Shown here one piece after another: positions 53,539-62,865 of a stretch of 64,000 nucleotides of DNA. The stretch lies in assembly GCF_029962485.1 (NCBI RefSeq), contig NZ_CP073638.1, positions 682,001 to 746,000 of the forward strand, in the 5' to 3' direction. The notes under the pieces are model-generated. The model worked only from the letters and a program-made list of their open reading frames with translations. It had not been told where the DNA came from and made no database searches. Origin of the DNA: Burkholderia cepacia. Lineage in GTDB: Bacteria; Pseudomonadota; Gammaproteobacteria; Burkholderiales; Burkholderiaceae. Position numbers and translations under genes: made by a program. The first letter of the stretch is position 1. Each line of letters opens with the position of its first letter.

Positions 53539-55406
53539 ATCGCCGGCCGCCTGCCGATACGCGCCGGCCAGCGCGCGAGCGTGCCGCGTTGCGCGCTGGT
53601 CAGCACGCATTCGGCGAACGCGTTGATCGACACGTGGCGCGCGAAGAACTGTTCGAGCACCGAGCCGAGCAGGAACGGACTGTCGCCGGAAAACGCATGG
53701 TCGTCGACGGTCACGTCGACCTGCACGCCGCGCCCGAACATCAACGGCCCGGATGCCGGCAGCCGGCGGAACACGGGCGAGAACGCGACGCGCTGCACGC
53801 CGTCGATCTGCCGGCGCATCGCGGTGTCGGCCGGGTCGGCATGCAGGCCGAGCAGTTCGCGCAGCGCATGCGCGCCCTCTTCGTCGTCGAGATCGGTCAG
53901 CGTGTGGCGCGCCAGCCCGAGATGTCGGATCAGCCGCCACGCGGTTTGTGCATCGGCGATCGGCGGACGCGGCCGCGACGGGCCACGGATGGCGACGATG
54001 CGCTCGACCGGGGCCGACACGCGCAGCGTGAACGTGTTCGCGTCGCCCGGTGCCTGCAGCAGCACGAGATCGCGGTTCGTGCACAGCGTGTCGGCTGCGA
54101 GGTAGCGCATCGTCTCGTCGTACGGGGCGCACTGGCTGTCGACGAGCGACACGTAGGTCTCGCTGCCCACGTAACCGGTGCGCGTGCCGTTCGAGCGTGC
54201 CTGCGCGGACACCAGCCGCGGCTCGCGCCGCACCGTGTAGTACGCGCCGTAGTTGCCGTCGTCGCCGGAGAACGACGCGTGAAACGGCCGGAATTCGCGC
54301 GACTGACCGTCGTCGCGCTGTTCGCTCGCGAGCCGCTGCACCGCATAGACCTCGTAGTCGAGCGGCCGGCTGCGATCGACGACGACATGGTGCTCGCGCG
54401 CGCCCGGTTGCAGCGGAATGCGGTCGGCGCGGCGTGCGAACAGATTCACGGCCGGCGTGCAGTTCAGCGCGAGGTGGCGCGCGTCGACGGCCGCTTCGAG
54501 CGTCGCGTCGTGCCGGTCGAACAGCACGGTCAGCTCGCACTCGTCGCCGGTCGCACGCGCGAGCGCGGCGCGCAGCCCGCCGATGCTGAAGAACAGAAAG
54601 CGCGCGGGAAACGCGAAATACTCGCGCAGCAGCCGGTAACCGTGGAAGCTGCGGCCGTCGTCGGGCAGGATCGCCTGCGCGGGATCGAAGCCTTCATGGA
54701 CGATCGCGTCGGCGTCGAGCGGATGCAGCCAGCGCGGCGGCTGCCCCGGGTCGTGGCAAACGACGCGGAGCGCATGTGCGGCGATCAGTTCGAGCAGATG
54801 CAGCGCGTCGCGCTCAGGGCCTGCGAGATGGAAGGTGAGCCGATCGAGCGGCAACTGCGAGAGCTTGGCGCCGCCGCGCGCCTTCAGCCTGATGCGTAGC
54901 GCGCCACGCACGTCCTGGCGGGCGGCGACGGCGCCGCGCGGCAGCCAGGACGGCGCGCCGGTGACGGTTGCGTCGATCAGTTCGAGCGGCCACAGCGTCA
55001 GGTCGTGGGCGGTGCGGAATTCGCACGCGGTCTGCTCTGACGCGGTCGGCCGCGCGCGCAGCGCGGTGCCGGCCGGCAGGTGCCAACCCTGTGCGAGGCT
55101 GCCTTCGTTCAGCAGCGGCGCGAACCGCACGATCGCCATCGACGGTAGCGGCGCGATATAGCCGGGATACACGGCATCGAGCAGCGCGTGCGTGAAGCGC
55201 GGGAACTCGGCGTCCATCTTCAGCTGGACGCGCGCGGTGAGGAAACTGAAGCCTTCGAGCAGCCGCTCGACGTACGGGTCGGGCGGCCCCGACTCATTGA
55301 GCCGCAGCCGCGCGGCAACTTTCGGGAACTGCTGCGCGAATTCGCCGCCGAGTTCGCGCAGGTACGCGAGTTCGCGGTTGTAGTAGTCGAGCAGGCGCGT
55401 ATCCAT
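53535..55406 (-). CDS. tssF: T6SS baseplate protein TssF (ImpG/VasA)
   Basis: The 623-residue protein shows the canonical TssF N-terminus (LDYYNRELAYLRELGGEFA, PDPYVERLLEGFSFLTARVQ) and the central and C-terminal beta-rich wedge region that contacts TssG and the VgrG spike. It begins 4 nt after tssE and overlaps tssG by 4 nt. Length matches the family. Confidence 0.95.
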   Translation of the reverse strand: MDTRLLDYYNRELAYLRELGGEFAQQFPKVAARLRLNESGPPDPYVERLLEGFSFLTARVQLKMDAEFPRFTHALLDAVYPGYIAPLPSMAIVRFAPLLNEGSLAQGWHLPAGTALRARPTASEQTACEFRTAHDLTLWPLELIDATVTGAPSWLPRGAVAARQDVRGALRIRLKARGGAKLSQLPLDRLTFHLAGPERDALHLLELIAAHALRVVCHDPGQPPRWLHPLDADAIVHEGFDPAQAILPDDGRSFHGYRLLREYFAFPARFLFFSIGGLRAALARATGDECELTVLFDRHDATLEAAVDARHLALNCTPAVNLFARRADRIPLQPGAREHHVVVDRSRPLDYEVYAVQRLASEQRDDGQSREFRPFHASFSGDDGNYGAYYTVRREPRLVSAQARSNGTRTGYVGSETYVSLVDSQCAPYDETMRYLAADTLCTNRDLVLLQAPGDANTFTLRVSAPVERIVAIRGPSRPRPPIADAQTAWRLIRHLGLARHTLTDLDDEEGAHALRELLGLHADPADTAMRRQIDGVQRVAFSPVFRRLPASGPLMFGRGVQVDVTVDDHAFSGDSPFLLGSVLEQFFARHVSINAFAECVLTSAQRGTLARWPARIGRRPAI

Positions 55407-55410
55407 CGCG

Positions 55411-55959
55411 TCAGGCTCCCGTCACGGATTGCAGCGACATCGCGCCCGTCTCGAGATCGAGGCCGGAACGCAGCACGAATTCGAGCGGATGCGGGATCGA
55501 CCACAGCGTGCCGCGGATCTCGAACAGCAGCACGTTGTGACGCCGCTCGCCGGCGCGGCCGCCGGGCGCGTCGATCACGCTGCGGACATCGATGCTGTCG
55601 GGCGCGATGCGCGGCTCGAATCGGACGATCGCGTCGCGGATCGACGCCTCGACCGACATCCGCTCGACGCCCGACATCGGCTTGCCGACGAGCGGCCGCA
55701 TGCCGTAGTTGAGCACCGACGCCTGCGCGTGCGCGAACGCCGACCAGTCGACGAAGCCGTCCTCGGCGTTGCGCGTGTTGAGCAGCCACGCGAGATCGCG
55801 CAGCACGGCCGCACGCAGGCGTTCGGTGCCGATCCATAACGCGCCGGGCGCTTCGGCGGCGCGTTGCGGTGCGTCGTCGGTGAGCCGGTCGAGCAACGCC
55901 GGCTGCAGCCGGTCGCGCAGGTTGCCATCCCGGCCGTTGCGGGTTCGCGGGTCGTCCAT
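55411..55959 (-). CDS. tssE: T6SS baseplate protein TssE (gp25-like)
   Basis: The 182-residue protein has the phage gp25-like lysozyme-fold domain that nucleates sheath assembly (LNTRNAEDGFVDWSAF, LNYGMRPL, EASIRDAIVRFEPRI), preceded by about 40 residues of Arg/Asp-rich sequence typical of TssE. The start at 55959 follows hcp by 16 nt. It is in the cytoplasmic baseplate. Confidence 0.92.
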   Translation of the reverse strand: MDDPRTRNGRDGNLRDRLQPALLDRLTDDAPQRAAEAPGALWIGTERLRAAVLRDLAWLLNTRNAEDGFVDWSAFAHAQASVLNYGMRPLVGKPMSGVERMSVEASIRDAIVRFEPRIAPDSIDVRSVIDAPGGRAGERRHNVLLFEIRGTLWSIPHPLEFVLRSGLDLETGAMSLQSVTGA

Positions 55960-55975
55960 GGTCGTCTCCGCGCCG

Positions 55976-56467
55976 TTACATCTCGGTGTTTTCCTTGATG
56001 TTCCAGCCGACTGTCACCTCGGCGCCCTTGCCGCCGTTGTCGTTCTGCTGCCAGTACTGCTTCTTCACCTTCGCGGCCTGGAAGCCGTAATGCATCATCA
56101 GCCGGTCGGCGACGTCGCCCGGATCGATGCCAGCGACCTGCGCAGAGGTGACGAGCACCTCCTGCAGCGTCACGCGCATGAACTCGACCTGGGTGCCGCC
56201 CGTCTTGCACGCGGAAATCTCGACCGATGAAAGATGCTTGCCGTTCGCGCAGTTCTTGATGATCGCGGGCGCGCCCTTGTCCATGTACGCGGCGACGACG
56301 AGATCGTTGAAGCTCGCCTTTCCCGCGTTGCCGCCGCTGCCGCTCGCCATCGCGCCCGGCTGGCTCGCGCCCCATGTGAACGACTGGATGTCGGTCCAGC
56401 CCTTGTGCTGCGCGTCCGCCGATTCGCCGGTCACGCCGTCCACCTTCATAAACATTGCCACGCCCAT
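55976..56467 (-). CDS. hcp: Hcp (TssD) tube protein
   Basis: The 163-residue Hcp forms stacked hexameric rings of the inner T6SS tube and is secreted. It starts MGVAMFMKVDGVTGES with GGAGA upstream and contains DIQSFTWGASQPG and KNCANGKHLSSVEI, typical of the family. Length is normal and there is no toxin extension. It lies between tssC (71 nt upstream) and tssE (16 nt downstream); the gap before hcp could give separate expression, though no promoter is evident. Confidence 0.95.
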   Translation of the reverse strand: MGVAMFMKVDGVTGESADAQHKGWTDIQSFTWGASQPGAMASGSGGNAGKASFNDLVVAAYMDKGAPAIIKNCANGKHLSSVEISACKTGGTQVEFMRVTLQEVLVTSAQVAGIDPGDVADRLMMHYGFQAAKVKKQYWQQNDNGGKGAEVTVGWNIKENTEM

Positions 56468-56538
56468 AACCGTCTCCGTTTCAGTGCGATGTCAGGATGA
56501 ATGCCGTGTTGAATGCCGATCGTTGCCTGCCGCGCCGC

Positions 56539-58047
56539 TCACTCGTTCGCCGCCTTCGCGGTCGGCAGCCGCGAGATGAGCCGCAACGACACGGTGAGCC
56601 CTTCGAGCTGGTAGTGCGGCCGCAGGAAGAATTTCGACGTGTAGTAGCCGGGGTTGTCCTCGACCTCGTCGACGACCACCTGCGCGGCCGCGAGCGGCTT
56701 GCGCGCCTTGGTTTCCTGCGACGAGTTCACGGGGTCGCCGTCGACGTAGTTCATGATCCAGTCGTTCAGCCAGCGCTCCATGTCGTCGCGTTCGCGGAAC
56801 GAGCCGATCTTGTCGCGCACGATGCACTTCAGGTAATGGGCGAAGCGGCAGCACGCGAACAGGTACGGCAGGCGGCCGGACAGCCGCGCATTCGCGGTTG
56901 CGTCGGGGTCGTGGTACTCGGCCGGCTGATACAGCGACTGCGCGCCGATGAATGCCGCGAAATCGGAGTTCTTCCGGTGCACGAACGGCATGAAACCGTT
57001 CTTCGCGAGTTCGGCTTCGCGGCGGTCGCTGATCGCGATCTCGGTCGGGCATTTCTGGTCGATGCCGCCGTCGTCGGTCGGGAACGTGTGGCTCGGCAGC
57101 CCTTCGACGGCCCCGCCCGATTCGACGCCGCGGATCGACGAGCACCAGCCGTACTGCTTGAACGAGCGGTTGATGTTCGCCGCCATCGCGTACGCCGAGT
57201 TCGCCCACGTGTAGCGGTCGTGGTTCGCGGCGTTGGTGTCTTCCTCGAAGTCGAACTCGTCGACCGGATTGGTGCGCGCGCCGTAGGGCAGCCGCGCGAG
57301 AAAGCGCGGCATCGCGAGGCCGACGTAGCGCGAGTCCTCCGACTGCCGCAGGCTGCGCCACGCCGCGTATTCGGTGTTCTGGAAGATCTTCGTCAGGTCG
57401 CGCGGGTTCGACAGCTCCTGCCACGAATCCATCTGCATCAGCTCGGGCGACGCGCCGGCGATGAACGGTGCATGCGCGGCGGCCGCGATCTTCGACAGTT
57501 CGCCGAGCATTTCGACGTCCGGCGGGCTGTGATTGAAATGAAAGTCGCCGACCAGGCAGCCGAACGGCTCGCCGCCGAACTGACCGTATTCCTCCTCGTA
57601 GATCTTGCGGAACAGCGGGCTCTGGTCCCACGCGACGCCCTTGTAGCGCTTCAGCATCCGCGCGACCTCGGTGCGCGACGCCGGCAGCGCCTTGATCTTC
57701 AGCAACTCGTCGGTCTCGGTGTGCGTGACGAGGTAATGCAGCCCGCGCCATGCGCCTTCGAGCGTCTGGAACTCGGTGTGATGCAGGATCTGGTTGATCT
57801 GCTCGGACAGCTTGCGGTCGATCTCCGCGATGATCTGCTTCACGCTGCCGTACGCGTCGGTCGTCATGCCGACCGTATGTTCGAGCGCCTGCTGCGCGAG
57901 CGTGCGCACCGCGCGCTCGACCGACTCGCGCGCCTCGGCCGTCTTCGGCTTGAATTCCTTCTGCAGCAGCGCCGCGAACTCGTCGTGCACGACGGCGGGC
58001 TGAGCGGCCTGGCGCGTGTCGGCGCGGGACTGGACGGGATCATTCAT
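56539..58047 (-). CDS. tssC: T6SS sheath large subunit TssC (VipB)
   Basis: The 502-residue protein pairs with TssB to build the contractile sheath. It has the VipB core motifs GAWRGLHYLVTHTETDELLK, FGCLVGDFHFNHSPPDVEML and the conserved C-terminal PGYYTSKFFLRPHYQLEGL. I start it at 58047 (MNDPVQS), where GGAGG lies upstream, rather than 58074. It overlaps the tssB stop by 8 nt. Cytoplasmic. Confidence 0.95.
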   Translation of the reverse strand: MNDPVQSRADTRQAAQPAVVHDEFAALLQKEFKPKTAEARESVERAVRTLAQQALEHTVGMTTDAYGSVKQIIAEIDRKLSEQINQILHHTEFQTLEGAWRGLHYLVTHTETDELLKIKALPASRTEVARMLKRYKGVAWDQSPLFRKIYEEEYGQFGGEPFGCLVGDFHFNHSPPDVEMLGELSKIAAAAHAPFIAGASPELMQMDSWQELSNPRDLTKIFQNTEYAAWRSLRQSEDSRYVGLAMPRFLARLPYGARTNPVDEFDFEEDTNAANHDRYTWANSAYAMAANINRSFKQYGWCSSIRGVESGGAVEGLPSHTFPTDDGGIDQKCPTEIAISDRREAELAKNGFMPFVHRKNSDFAAFIGAQSLYQPAEYHDPDATANARLSGRLPYLFACCRFAHYLKCIVRDKIGSFRERDDMERWLNDWIMNYVDGDPVNSSQETKARKPLAAAQVVVDEVEDNPGYYTSKFFLRPHYQLEGLTVSLRLISRLPTAKAANE

Positions 58048-58594
58048 CGCGGGCCTCCGGTTGGGTCGCGTCACCGCCCTGCGCGGGTTCGCGCGGTTCG
58101 CGCACGAGCGTCTTCAGCAGGTCGGGATCGTTGATCGCGCGCTCGATCAGCTGTTCGGCGCCGTGCTTGCCGTCCATGTACGACAGCAGGTTCGACAGCT
58201 CGGTGCGTGCCTCCAGCAACCGGCGCAGCGCGTCGACGTTGCGCGCGATCGCGGCCGGCGAGAAATCGTCGATCTGCTCGAACGTCATGTCGACGTTGAG
58301 CATCCCTTCGCCCGTCAGCGTATTCGGCACCTGGAACGCGACGCGCGGCGCGACCGACTTCATCCGCTCGTCGAAGTTGTCGACGTCGATCTCGAGAAAC
58401 TTGCGCTCCGGCAAATCCGGCAGCGGCTCGGCACGCTTGCCGGCGAGGTCCGAAATCACGCCCATCACGAACGGCAGCTGCACCTTTCGTTCGGCGCCAT
58501 AGGTCTCGACGTCGTACTCGATCTGCACGCGCGGCGCACGATTGCGCGCGATGAACTTCTGTCCGCTGCCCGCTGCCTTGGTTCTGTCCGTCAT
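58040..58594 (-). CDS. tssB: T6SS sheath small subunit TssB (VipA)
   Basis: The 184-residue VipA-type protein contains RVQIEYDVETYGAERKVQLP and DFSPAAIARNVDALRRLLEAR, both conserved in sheath small subunits. The ATG at 58594 has AAGGAG at 7 nt. It is tightly coupled to tssC by an 8-nt overlap and follows tssA after 73 nt. Confidence 0.95.
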   Translation of the reverse strand: MTDRTKAAGSGQKFIARNRAPRVQIEYDVETYGAERKVQLPFVMGVISDLAGKRAEPLPDLPERKFLEIDVDNFDERMKSVAPRVAFQVPNTLTGEGMLNVDMTFEQIDDFSPAAIARNVDALRRLLEARTELSNLLSYMDGKHGAEQLIERAINDPDLLKTLVREPREPAQGGDATQPEARDE

Positions 58595-58667
58595 CGTCCA
58601 CTCCTTCACTTCGATCAGGTTTCGCGAGTCGTTGCCGCCGCCCGCGTGGCGGCTTCCTTCGTTCGGT

Positions 58668-59780
58668 TCATTCGCTCCGTTCGCCGCTCAGCAGGTCCAG
58701 CTTCGGCAGGCTCTCCGGCGCGAGATCGCGGATGATTTCGTAGAAGTCGAGCGCGAGCAGCCGCTGGGCGCGCCGCAGCAGCAGCGGCGCGGGATGGCTC
58801 GGCTCGTGCAGCTCGAAATAGCGGCACATCTTGTCGAGGCCGATGCGGACGTCGTCGCGGCTCGTGACTTCGGCATCGCGCCACGCGTGGGCATTCGACA
58901 TCGCCGCCTGCGCGGCCGGTGCGGTGCCGCCGGGTGCGGCCTGCGGTGCAGGCATCGCGCCGTCCGGTGGGCGTTGCGACGGCTCGGGCAGCGGCACGTC
59001 CTGCGCGATCCGGCGCAACGCCTTTTCCGCATCGCCCTCATCGGGCGCCCATTCGCGGCCGAGTTTGTCCGCCACGCACGTGCGGATCGCATCGAGCGAT
59101 TGCAATGCGGCACGCGCTGCGTCGAGCGGTGTCGTGCCGTCGTCGCGTGCGGCCGACAGCGCGGCGATCAGGCTTTCGCGGCTGCCGATCGCGGCGGCGC
59201 CCGTTTCGTCGCGGCCGTCGAGCAGCCGTTCGGCGTCGCGCACGCTCGGCCCGCCGTCGAAGAGCGGCTGGCGGCGCGCCGCGCGTGCGCAATCGTGCGC
59301 ACCGGCCACGTCGGCAAGTGCGTTCGTCCGTGGCGTCGGGTCCGGCTCACCGTCGGCGTCGAGCCGCGGATGCAGGTCGTCCCAGCGCTGTTCGAGCAGT
59401 GTCGCGACGACCGCGAGTGCGTCCGCGTAGCCGGGAATGCCGTGCTGCTCGGTCCAGCTGCGCGCGAGACAGGCGACGACGCGCAGGTCTTTCGTGCGGG
59501 TGGACAACGCGAGCGCGAGCCGTTCGACCGTGCGCCAGTCGGGCGCCTCGGCCGGGATCACGGTGTCGCCGTATTGCTGCTCGGCGCGCGGCGTCGCGCG
59601 TTCCTGCAGTTGCAGGAACTCGGCGTCGTATTCGAGGTTCGCGCCGCACGGCGCATCCGGCGCGACGTCCGCGAGCAGCCGGCCGATCAGGTCGGCGCGC
59701 GGCGATGCCGGCACGCCGGGCGATGCCGCGGAATATTCGGCGGCGGCCAGCGCCGCCTGGCTGACGTCATTCGAATGCAT
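58668..59780 (-). CDS. tssA: T6SS assembly protein TssA (ImpA)
   Basis: The 370-residue protein has the ImpA_N domain (about residues 30-160; DAPCGANLEYDAEFLQLQER, DLRVVACLARSW) and a C-terminal region (about 290-370; CRYFELHEPSHPAPLLLRRA, FYEIIRDLAPESLPKL) that places it with the shorter TssA class. It coordinates baseplate and tail growth. Its start overlaps the kinase stop by 14 nt. A Pro/Ala-rich linker (about 262-290) separates the domains. Confidence 0.92.
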   Translation of the reverse strand: MHSNDVSQAALAAAEYSAASPGVPASPRADLIGRLLADVAPDAPCGANLEYDAEFLQLQERATPRAEQQYGDTVIPAEAPDWRTVERLALALSTRTKDLRVVACLARSWTEQHGIPGYADALAVVATLLEQRWDDLHPRLDADGEPDPTPRTNALADVAGAHDCARAARRQPLFDGGPSVRDAERLLDGRDETGAAAIGSRESLIAALSAARDDGTTPLDAARAALQSLDAIRTCVADKLGREWAPDEGDAEKALRRIAQDVPLPEPSQRPPDGAMPAPQAAPGGTAPAAQAAMSNAHAWRDAEVTSRDDVRIGLDKMCRYFELHEPSHPAPLLLRRAQRLLALDFYEIIRDLAPESLPKLDLLSGERSE

Positions 59781-62094
59781 AGTCGATGTTGACCGGTTTG
59801 CTGCCGAAGTCGATCGCGACGGTGCGGTGCAACGGCGGCAGCGCGCCGTTGCGGATCTCGATTACGTAGACGCCCGGCGTCAGCGACACCGAACGCAGCG
59901 GCGGGCTCGCGCCGCGCCGTGCGCCGTTCACGTAGACGTCGCCCCAGGGGCGCACGTTGAAACGCACCTGGACGGTTTCCTGCGTCTTCGGCGGACGCGG
60001 TAGCGATTCCGCCGTTGGCGCGTTCACGGCGGCGACGGCCGTCTCGGTTTCCGACGGTGGCTTCGGCGCGGGCGTTGGCGTTGTCGCCGGTGCGGCGGCC
60101 GCTTCCGACGGCGGGACGTTGACGACGCGTTCCGATGCGTCGAGGCTGCCGGCCGGGGCGATGGTCGAACTCGCACCGGCCCGCGCCGAAGGCGGATTCG
60201 TGACGGTCGTCGCGACCTGCGGCACGGGCACGGCGGCCTCGACGGCAGGCGCACTGGCCGGCGCGGCGGCGATCGGCGGCGGCGGAACATCCGCGGACGA
60301 TCCGGCCGGCAGGCTCGACGGCGGCACGACGGTCGGTGTCGGCCCCTGCTGGGCCAGCGTCGCGGCTGGCGTACTGGCGGGCGGTGACGTGCCGGCCAGC
60401 GGCTGGCTTGCGGCGGGAGCTGTGTCGTCCGCGACACGGGCCGGCCGCGACAGATAGGTTGCGGCGAGGCCGATGGCGATCAGCGCAACGACTGCGCCAC
60501 CGACATAGACGGGCACGCGGCGGCTGCGTGATCCGGCCGGCGCCACCGCACGCGGGGTGCCGGTCGGCGGTGATGTGCCGCCGGGCGACGCGGCCGATGC
60601 GGCAGGCCGCGACGTATTCGCACCTGCGGCACCGGCAAGCTGGTCAGCATGGCTGTTGGTATTTCCAACTTCTGGTGCCGTGTCACGGTTGCCGATCCTG
60701 GCGTCGGCACCTGGCGCTCGCGTGCCGGGATCGTCGTGCGTTGCGCTGCTGGCTGCCGGCGGTTCCTTCGCACGTTCGGCATTTCCGTCCGGCGCATCGG
60801 ATTGAGCAGGCTTTGCCGCATGCGCTGCCGCCGAAGCCGCGAGTGTTCCGGTAGCGCCCATCGCAGCGCCTTGTGCGGCCGCCTTCGATGTAGCAGACCC
60901 TTCCGGCTCCGGTTTCGCGCCGGACCCGGCTGACGACGCGGAGGCGGTTTCCGACGGCGTCGACATTTCGTCCGGATGCGCTGACTTCGACGAAGGCACA
61001 TGCGTTGCGGCCTTGTCCGAAGCCGTCCCGCCCTCGCCGATCGCCGACGCAGCGGAAGCCGTCGAAGCATCTGCCTTCCCCTCCCGGCCCTTGCCGGCAT
61101 CTCCCGCCAGCGGCGCGGCTGCCGCGCCATACCCAACTCCCGTCCGGTCGAAGTCCCGCAACCCGAGTTCCGCCGCGAACGCCGCGACCGATTCCGGCCG
61201 GTCCTGAATCCGCAACTGCAGCGCATGATCGACCGCCGCGAGAAACGCCGGGCTGTACACCTCGCCGGCCGGCAGTTCGCGCGACGCGAGCGGCCGGTAC
61301 GTATCCTTGATGCTGCGCACGACGGCCGCGGGCGGCAATTCGCCAGTGATCATCGCGTGCATCACCGCGCCGAGCGCATAGAGGTCGGTCCACGGCCCCT
61401 GGCTGAACGCGGGATCGTCGGTGTACTGCTCGATCGGCGCGTAGCCCGGCTTGATCATCATCGCGCCGTCGTCGACCATGTCGCCGATCCGTTTGCGCGC
61501 CGCGCCGAAGTCGAGCAGGATCGCGCTGCCGTTCGGGCGGATCAGCACGTTGTCGAGCGCGACGTCGCGATGGAAGCATTGCGCGCGATGCAGCGTGTCG
61601 AGTGCGCCGAGCAGCGCACCGACGATATTGCGCAATTGCGTCTCGCTGACCCGCATCCCGCTGTCGAGCAGCTGCTTGAGCGTGCGCCCTTCGTAGAACG
61701 GCATCACCATGTACGCGGTGCCGTGGCTTTCCCAGAAGTGCAGGACCTTGACAAGCCCCGGATGATCGAACTGCGCGAGCAGGCGCGCCTCGTTGAGGAA
61801 CGCGCCGCGTCCCGCATCGAACGCCTGCGCGAACCGCTCCGAACGCAGCGACACCGTGTAGTCGCCGCCGCGCGTCGCGAGCATCGACGGCATGTACTCC
61901 TTGATCGCGACTGCGCGCCGCAACGTGCGGTCGAACGCGCGATAGACGATGCCGAAACCGCCGATGCCCAGCACCTCGTCGAGCTGCAACTCGCCGAGGC
62001 GATGGCCGAGCGGCAGCGGCCGCACCGTGAATTCGGATGCGTCGCCGCGTGTCGCCGTGTCATGCTCGTTGTCTCTCGATCCAGCGTCCTTCAT
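59767..62094 (-). CDS. PpkA-like Ser/Thr protein kinase of the T6SS
   Basis: The 775-residue Hanks-type kinase has glycine loop GIGGFGIVY at about 43, lysine K65 (VAIKEY), catalytic D177 (HRDVALDN) and D195 (LLDFGAA). A long Ala/Ser/Pro/Thr-rich linker (about 310-510) follows, then one membrane helix (about 525-545, VGGAVVALIAIGLAATY), another Pro/Ala-rich stretch, and a PEGA-like periplasmic end (about 710-775). It probably phosphorylates an FHA-type or other T6SS component to trigger assembly, as PpkA does in Pseudomonas; no Fha or PppA gene is visible in this window. The start at 62094 (MKDAGSRD) has a GAGAGGTGG site; starts upstream are possible. Confidence 0.88.
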   Translation of the reverse strand: MKDAGSRDNEHDTATRGDASEFTVRPLPLGHRLGELQLDEVLGIGGFGIVYRAFDRTLRRAVAIKEYMPSMLATRGGDYTVSLRSERFAQAFDAGRGAFLNEARLLAQFDHPGLVKVLHFWESHGTAYMVMPFYEGRTLKQLLDSGMRVSETQLRNIVGALLGALDTLHRAQCFHRDVALDNVLIRPNGSAILLDFGAARKRIGDMVDDGAMMIKPGYAPIEQYTDDPAFSQGPWTDLYALGAVMHAMITGELPPAAVVRSIKDTYRPLASRELPAGEVYSPAFLAAVDHALQLRIQDRPESVAAFAAELGLRDFDRTGVGYGAAAAPLAGDAGKGREGKADASTASAASAIGEGGTASDKAATHVPSSKSAHPDEMSTPSETASASSAGSGAKPEPEGSATSKAAAQGAAMGATGTLAASAAAHAAKPAQSDAPDGNAERAKEPPAASSATHDDPGTRAPGADARIGNRDTAPEVGNTNSHADQLAGAAGANTSRPAASAASPGGTSPPTGTPRAVAPAGSRSRRVPVYVGGAVVALIAIGLAATYLSRPARVADDTAPAASQPLAGTSPPASTPAATLAQQGPTPTVVPPSSLPAGSSADVPPPPIAAAPASAPAVEAAVPVPQVATTVTNPPSARAGASSTIAPAGSLDASERVVNVPPSEAAAAPATTPTPAPKPPSETETAVAAVNAPTAESLPRPPKTQETVQVRFNVRPWGDVYVNGARRGASPPLRSVSLTPGVYVIEIRNGALPPLHRTVAIDFGSKPVNIDYAFE

Positions 62095-62166
62095 CTCCAC
62101 CACCTCTCGAAACCGCATCCTTTCCGCCTGCCGCGCGCGGCGGCCCACCCGCCGTCACCCAGGCCG

Positions 62167-62865
62167 CTAGCCGCCGCCGAACAGCGCCAGGAACAACGCG
62201 TTGTCGGGCGTGCCGGTGTGCGCATGCGTGCGCAGCGGCGATCCGTCGGCGCGGTTGGTCCACCAGAAGCTGGTGCCGCCGTGCGGATCGAAATAGCCTG
62301 ACAGCCCCGGCCATGCCGGTGCCGCCGGTCGCTCCGGCAGCGCCGCCGGCATGCCTTCGACGAGGTCCGCCGCGTCGCGACCGACGCCCGGCGCGAGCCG
62401 CACGCGTTCGAGCGTCCGCTCGAGGTCGCCCGGTGCGCGTGCGTGGCGGATCGCGTCGAGCAGCGCGTGGCCGACCTGCCAGTAGTACGTGTCGGCGGCG
62501 TCCGGCAGTCCGTTCCAGTAGTCGGCCGCGCGCATCGGTAGCGTGACGATCACCGGGTAATAGCGCCCGATGCGATCGCAACTCGGCGCGAGGCAGCCCG
62601 ACTGCACGCACGATGCGCCGGCACCCGCCGGGATCAGGAAATTCCAGACCGGCGCGACCGTGTAGTGGCGCTCGATCTCGTCCGTGCCGCGCTGGCGCAT
62701 CGCGGCCATCCCCTGCTGAAGCCAGCGTTCCCACCACTGCGCGAGCGCATGCGGCAGCCGGCTGTTCACGAAGTCGCCGGCACCGGGAATCTTCCCGTAC
62801 CAGGCCGGCGCGTCGCCGTCGGCGCGCGCGAGCGGCGGTGTCGGGCTCATGGCTTCGGAGGGCAT
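62167..62865 (-). CDS. tagF: T6SS-associated protein TagF
   Basis: The 232-residue TagF (DUF2094) opens its domain with YGKIPGAGDFVNSRLPHALAQWWERW and has SCDRIGRYYPVIVTLP, both family hallmarks. In Pseudomonas TagF restrains T6SS assembly independently of phosphorylation. The start at 62865 has GGAG upstream and overlaps tssM by 19 nt; an internal ATG at 62850 is the alternative. It lies between tssM and the kinase, a pair that fits post-translational control. Confidence 0.9.
   Translation of the reverse strand: MPSEAMSPTPPLARADGDAPAWYGKIPGAGDFVNSRLPHALAQWWERWLQQGMAAMRQRGTDEIERHYTVAPVWNFLIPAGAGASCVQSGCLAPSCDRIGRYYPVIVTLPMRAADYWNGLPDAADTYYWQVGHALLDAIRHARAPGDLERTLERVRLAPGVGRDAADLVEGMPAALPERPAAPAWPGLSGYFDPHGGTSFWWTNRADGSPLRTHAHTGTPDNALFLALFGGG

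Noticed and set aside
52447..54540. 697-residue frame including tssG
   Set aside because: Only the last 363 residues are TssG; the upstream part is an out-of-frame reading of tssF with Arg-rich composition.
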